The notes under the pieces are model-generated. The model saw only the letters and a list, made by a program, of their open reading frames with translations. It made no database searches and was not told the origin of the DNA. Below, piece after piece: positions 5,665 to 5,762 of a stretch of DNA of 5,762 nucleotides. How positions within the stretch are numbered: the first letter of the stretch is position 1; every line of letters starts with the position of its first letter. The position numbers and the translations under genes are program-made. This DNA is from Gammaproteobacteria bacterium (lineage in GTDB: Bacteria > Pseudomonadota > Gammaproteobacteria > DSM-16500): contig JAJONP010000128.1 in the NCBI GenBank assembly GCA_021323555.1, forward strand, positions 1 through 5,762. The letters run 5' to 3'.

Positions 5665-5762
5665 AATACTGTTCACTTAAAAAAACTGTAAAATTGAATT
5701 ATTTCAGGCATGTCCTATGTTCTTACTATATTTATAGCGGGAGAGTACTTAACTATAAAGAT
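5665..5762. other. AT-rich right edge
   Basis: No gene starts within these bases. GGGAGAG near 5740-5746 looks like a ribosome binding site but no start codon follows at suitable spacing inside the window. Confidence 0.3.

Overview
The window is an AT-rich accessory stretch of bacterial DNA. Codon use, composition and gene types (an IS1182-type transposase, an Abi_2/AbiF-type HEPN protein and a RDDAGHSS-type tyrosine recombinase) suggest a gammaproteobacterium, perhaps Legionella or a relative. That assignment is an impression from the sequence, not a tested result. Nothing here looks like core housekeeping DNA; it reads as a mobile or defence island, or part of a plasmid.

Layout from left to right. 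Positions 1-1244 (minus strand) hold the first 414 codons of an IS1182-family DDE transposase that runs off the left edge, with its ribosome binding site, a promoter-like -10 box and a probable insertion-sequence end near 1343. Positions 1345-2070 hold what looks like debris of an unrecognised gene: a frame open from 1421 but with no start until 1586, closing at 1942, then a short open stretch in another frame to 2070. Next comes a compact unit: a sigma70-like promoter (2243-2272), a very GC-rich stem-loop ending in TTTT (2286-2327), an Abi_2/AbiF-type HEPN gene (2333-3199) and, 2 nt downstream, a tyrosine recombinase gene (3202-4455). A small unknown gene (4558-4806) lies convergently on the minus strand.

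The last 950 bases have no convincing gene but are not featureless. An element of about 370 bp (4913-5284) is bounded by long imperfect inverted repeats with a perfect 14-bp core and encloses a 21-bp stem-loop; it resembles a non-autonomous, possibly IS21-derived, transposable element. At 5566-5664 a GC-rich island is packed with short inverted repeats.

The most interesting unit is promoter, stem-loop RNA, HEPN protein and recombinase. The AbiF family is known to be accompanied by a small structured RNA just upstream of the gene, and AbiF-like proteins have been proposed as ancestors of the Cas13 HEPN nucleases. The arrangement here matches that plan in position and design. Tight linkage to a recombinase suggests that the defence or toxin module and its mobility gene are expressed together.
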